Assembly (NCBI GenBank): GCA_011390385.1
Contig: JAABSN010000026.1
Location: 1 to 26,427 of the forward strand
Direction of reading: 5' to 3'
Source: Thioalkalivibrio nitratireducens
GTDB taxonomy: Bacteria; Pseudomonadota; Gammaproteobacteria; Ectothiorhodospirales; Ectothiorhodospiraceae
DNA length: 26,427 nt
The stretch's first letter is position 1. Every line of letters starts with the position of its first letter. Position numbers and translations under genes: made by a program. Below, in pieces: positions 26,186 to 26,427 of the stretch. The notes under the pieces are model-generated. The model ran no database searches, had not been told where the DNA came from, and saw nothing but the letters and a program-made list of their open reading frames with translations.

Positions 26186-26427
26186 CTACTGAAGCCGGTG
26201 GCGCTCGCGCAGATGCGCCAACAGTCCGGTTGCCGCGTCCTCCACCAGATCCATCACCCTGGTGAAGCCATCCGTCCCCCCGTAGTAGGGGTCAGGCACC
26301 TCCTGCTCGCCGCGCTTGCTGGCGAATTCCAGGAATCGATGCAGCCGAGCCTTGCCATCGCGAGGCTGCAACGCCCGCGCGTTGAGCAGGTTCTCCTGAT
26401 CCATGACCAGGATATAGTCGAACTCCC
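26186..26427 (-). CDS. Low-molecular-weight protein-tyrosine phosphatase, C-terminal half (cut by window edge)
   Basis: The visible 80 residues, EFDYILVMDQENLLNAR onward, match the C-terminal half of LMW-PTPs. The general-acid aspartate is in VPDPYYGGTDGFTRVMDLVE, the family signature DPYYGG. The P-loop with the catalytic cysteine lies beyond the window. The frame runs open to the edge; the internal ATG at 26402-26404 is not the true start because family residues precede it. The enzyme removes phosphate from tyrosine and is often paired with a polysaccharide tyrosine kinase, but in this neighbourhood (near rne, and next to murB and kdsB in Pseudomonas) it is usually a stand-alone gene. It converges on rne. 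Confidence 0.9.
   Translation of the reverse strand, partial: EFDYILVMDQENLLNARALQPRDGKARLHRFLEFASKRGEQEVPDPYYGGTDGFTRVMDLVEDAATGLLAHLRERHRLQ

Noticed and set aside
25482..26192. 236-codon Arg/Pro-rich plus-strand frame inside rne
   Set aside because: It is the +1 frame of the low-complexity RNase E tail; the composition simply mirrors that region.
1..26427. Search for CRISPR arrays, tRNAs, insertion sequences, phage or toxin-antitoxin genes
   Set aside because: No spaced direct repeats, cloverleaf-like sequence, transposase motifs or terminal inverted repeats were recognised by reading; the window is core chromosome.

Overview
The window is a GC-rich, gene-dense chromosomal segment from a gammaproteobacterium. 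The LolCD lipoprotein exporter, RNase E, CsiV and RluC show a Gram-negative cell. The gene neighbourhoods (mtnA-gyrA-serC-pheA-hisC; lolDC-DUF2062-comEC; mfd-csiV; S49 peptidase-HAD phosphatase-rluC-rne) are those known from Pseudomonas and from Chromatiales-type lineages. I infer a free-living, prototrophic member of that broad group. I cannot name a genus. Almost everything is core chromosome: no tRNA, rRNA, insertion sequence, phage gene, integrase or CRISPR array was seen.

Layout. (1) 1-9954, minus strand: a tight run transcribed comEC > mtnA > gyrA > serC > serA > pheA > hisC (hisC cut by the left edge). gyrA/serC overlap by ATGA and serA/pheA by TAGTG, so gyrase subunit A is followed directly by serine, phenylalanine and histidine/aromatic transamination genes. 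(2) 9955-12591: a divergent promoter region with two palindromes, a DUF2062 membrane protein (+), then the converging lolC > lolD operon (-). DUF2062 and lolD end in one shared hairpin that contains both stop codons. (3) 12592-15278, plus strand: a small secreted protein overlapping agmatine deiminase (aguA), then N-carbamoylputrescine amidohydrolase (aguB), then a DUF2892 membrane protein and a probable terminator. (4) 15279-19566, plus: mfd with its own perfect -10 box, then csiV. (5) 19567-19773: a convergent gap rich in palindromes, including a REP-like hairpin. (6) 19774-22536, minus: rluC > HAD phosphatase > S49 peptidase. (7) 22537-26098: a 427-bp leader region and RNase E (+), ending in a large hairpin, and converging on it a low-molecular-weight protein tyrosine phosphatase cut by the right edge.

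How the genes work together. The left cluster links amino-acid supply (3-phosphoglycerate to serine; chorismate to phenylpyruvate; final transamination) and methionine salvage to gyrA expression by translational coupling. aguA and aguB form the two-step agmatine to putrescine route. lolCD and csiV serve the envelope, mfd couples transcription to repair, and rne and rluC act on RNA. I found no convincing undescribed multi-gene system. The points most worth a second look are the serA variant in the gyrA supraoperon, the new comEC-mtnA junction, the small secreted protein coupled to aguA, the palindromes in intergenic regions, and the long scaffold domain of RNase E.
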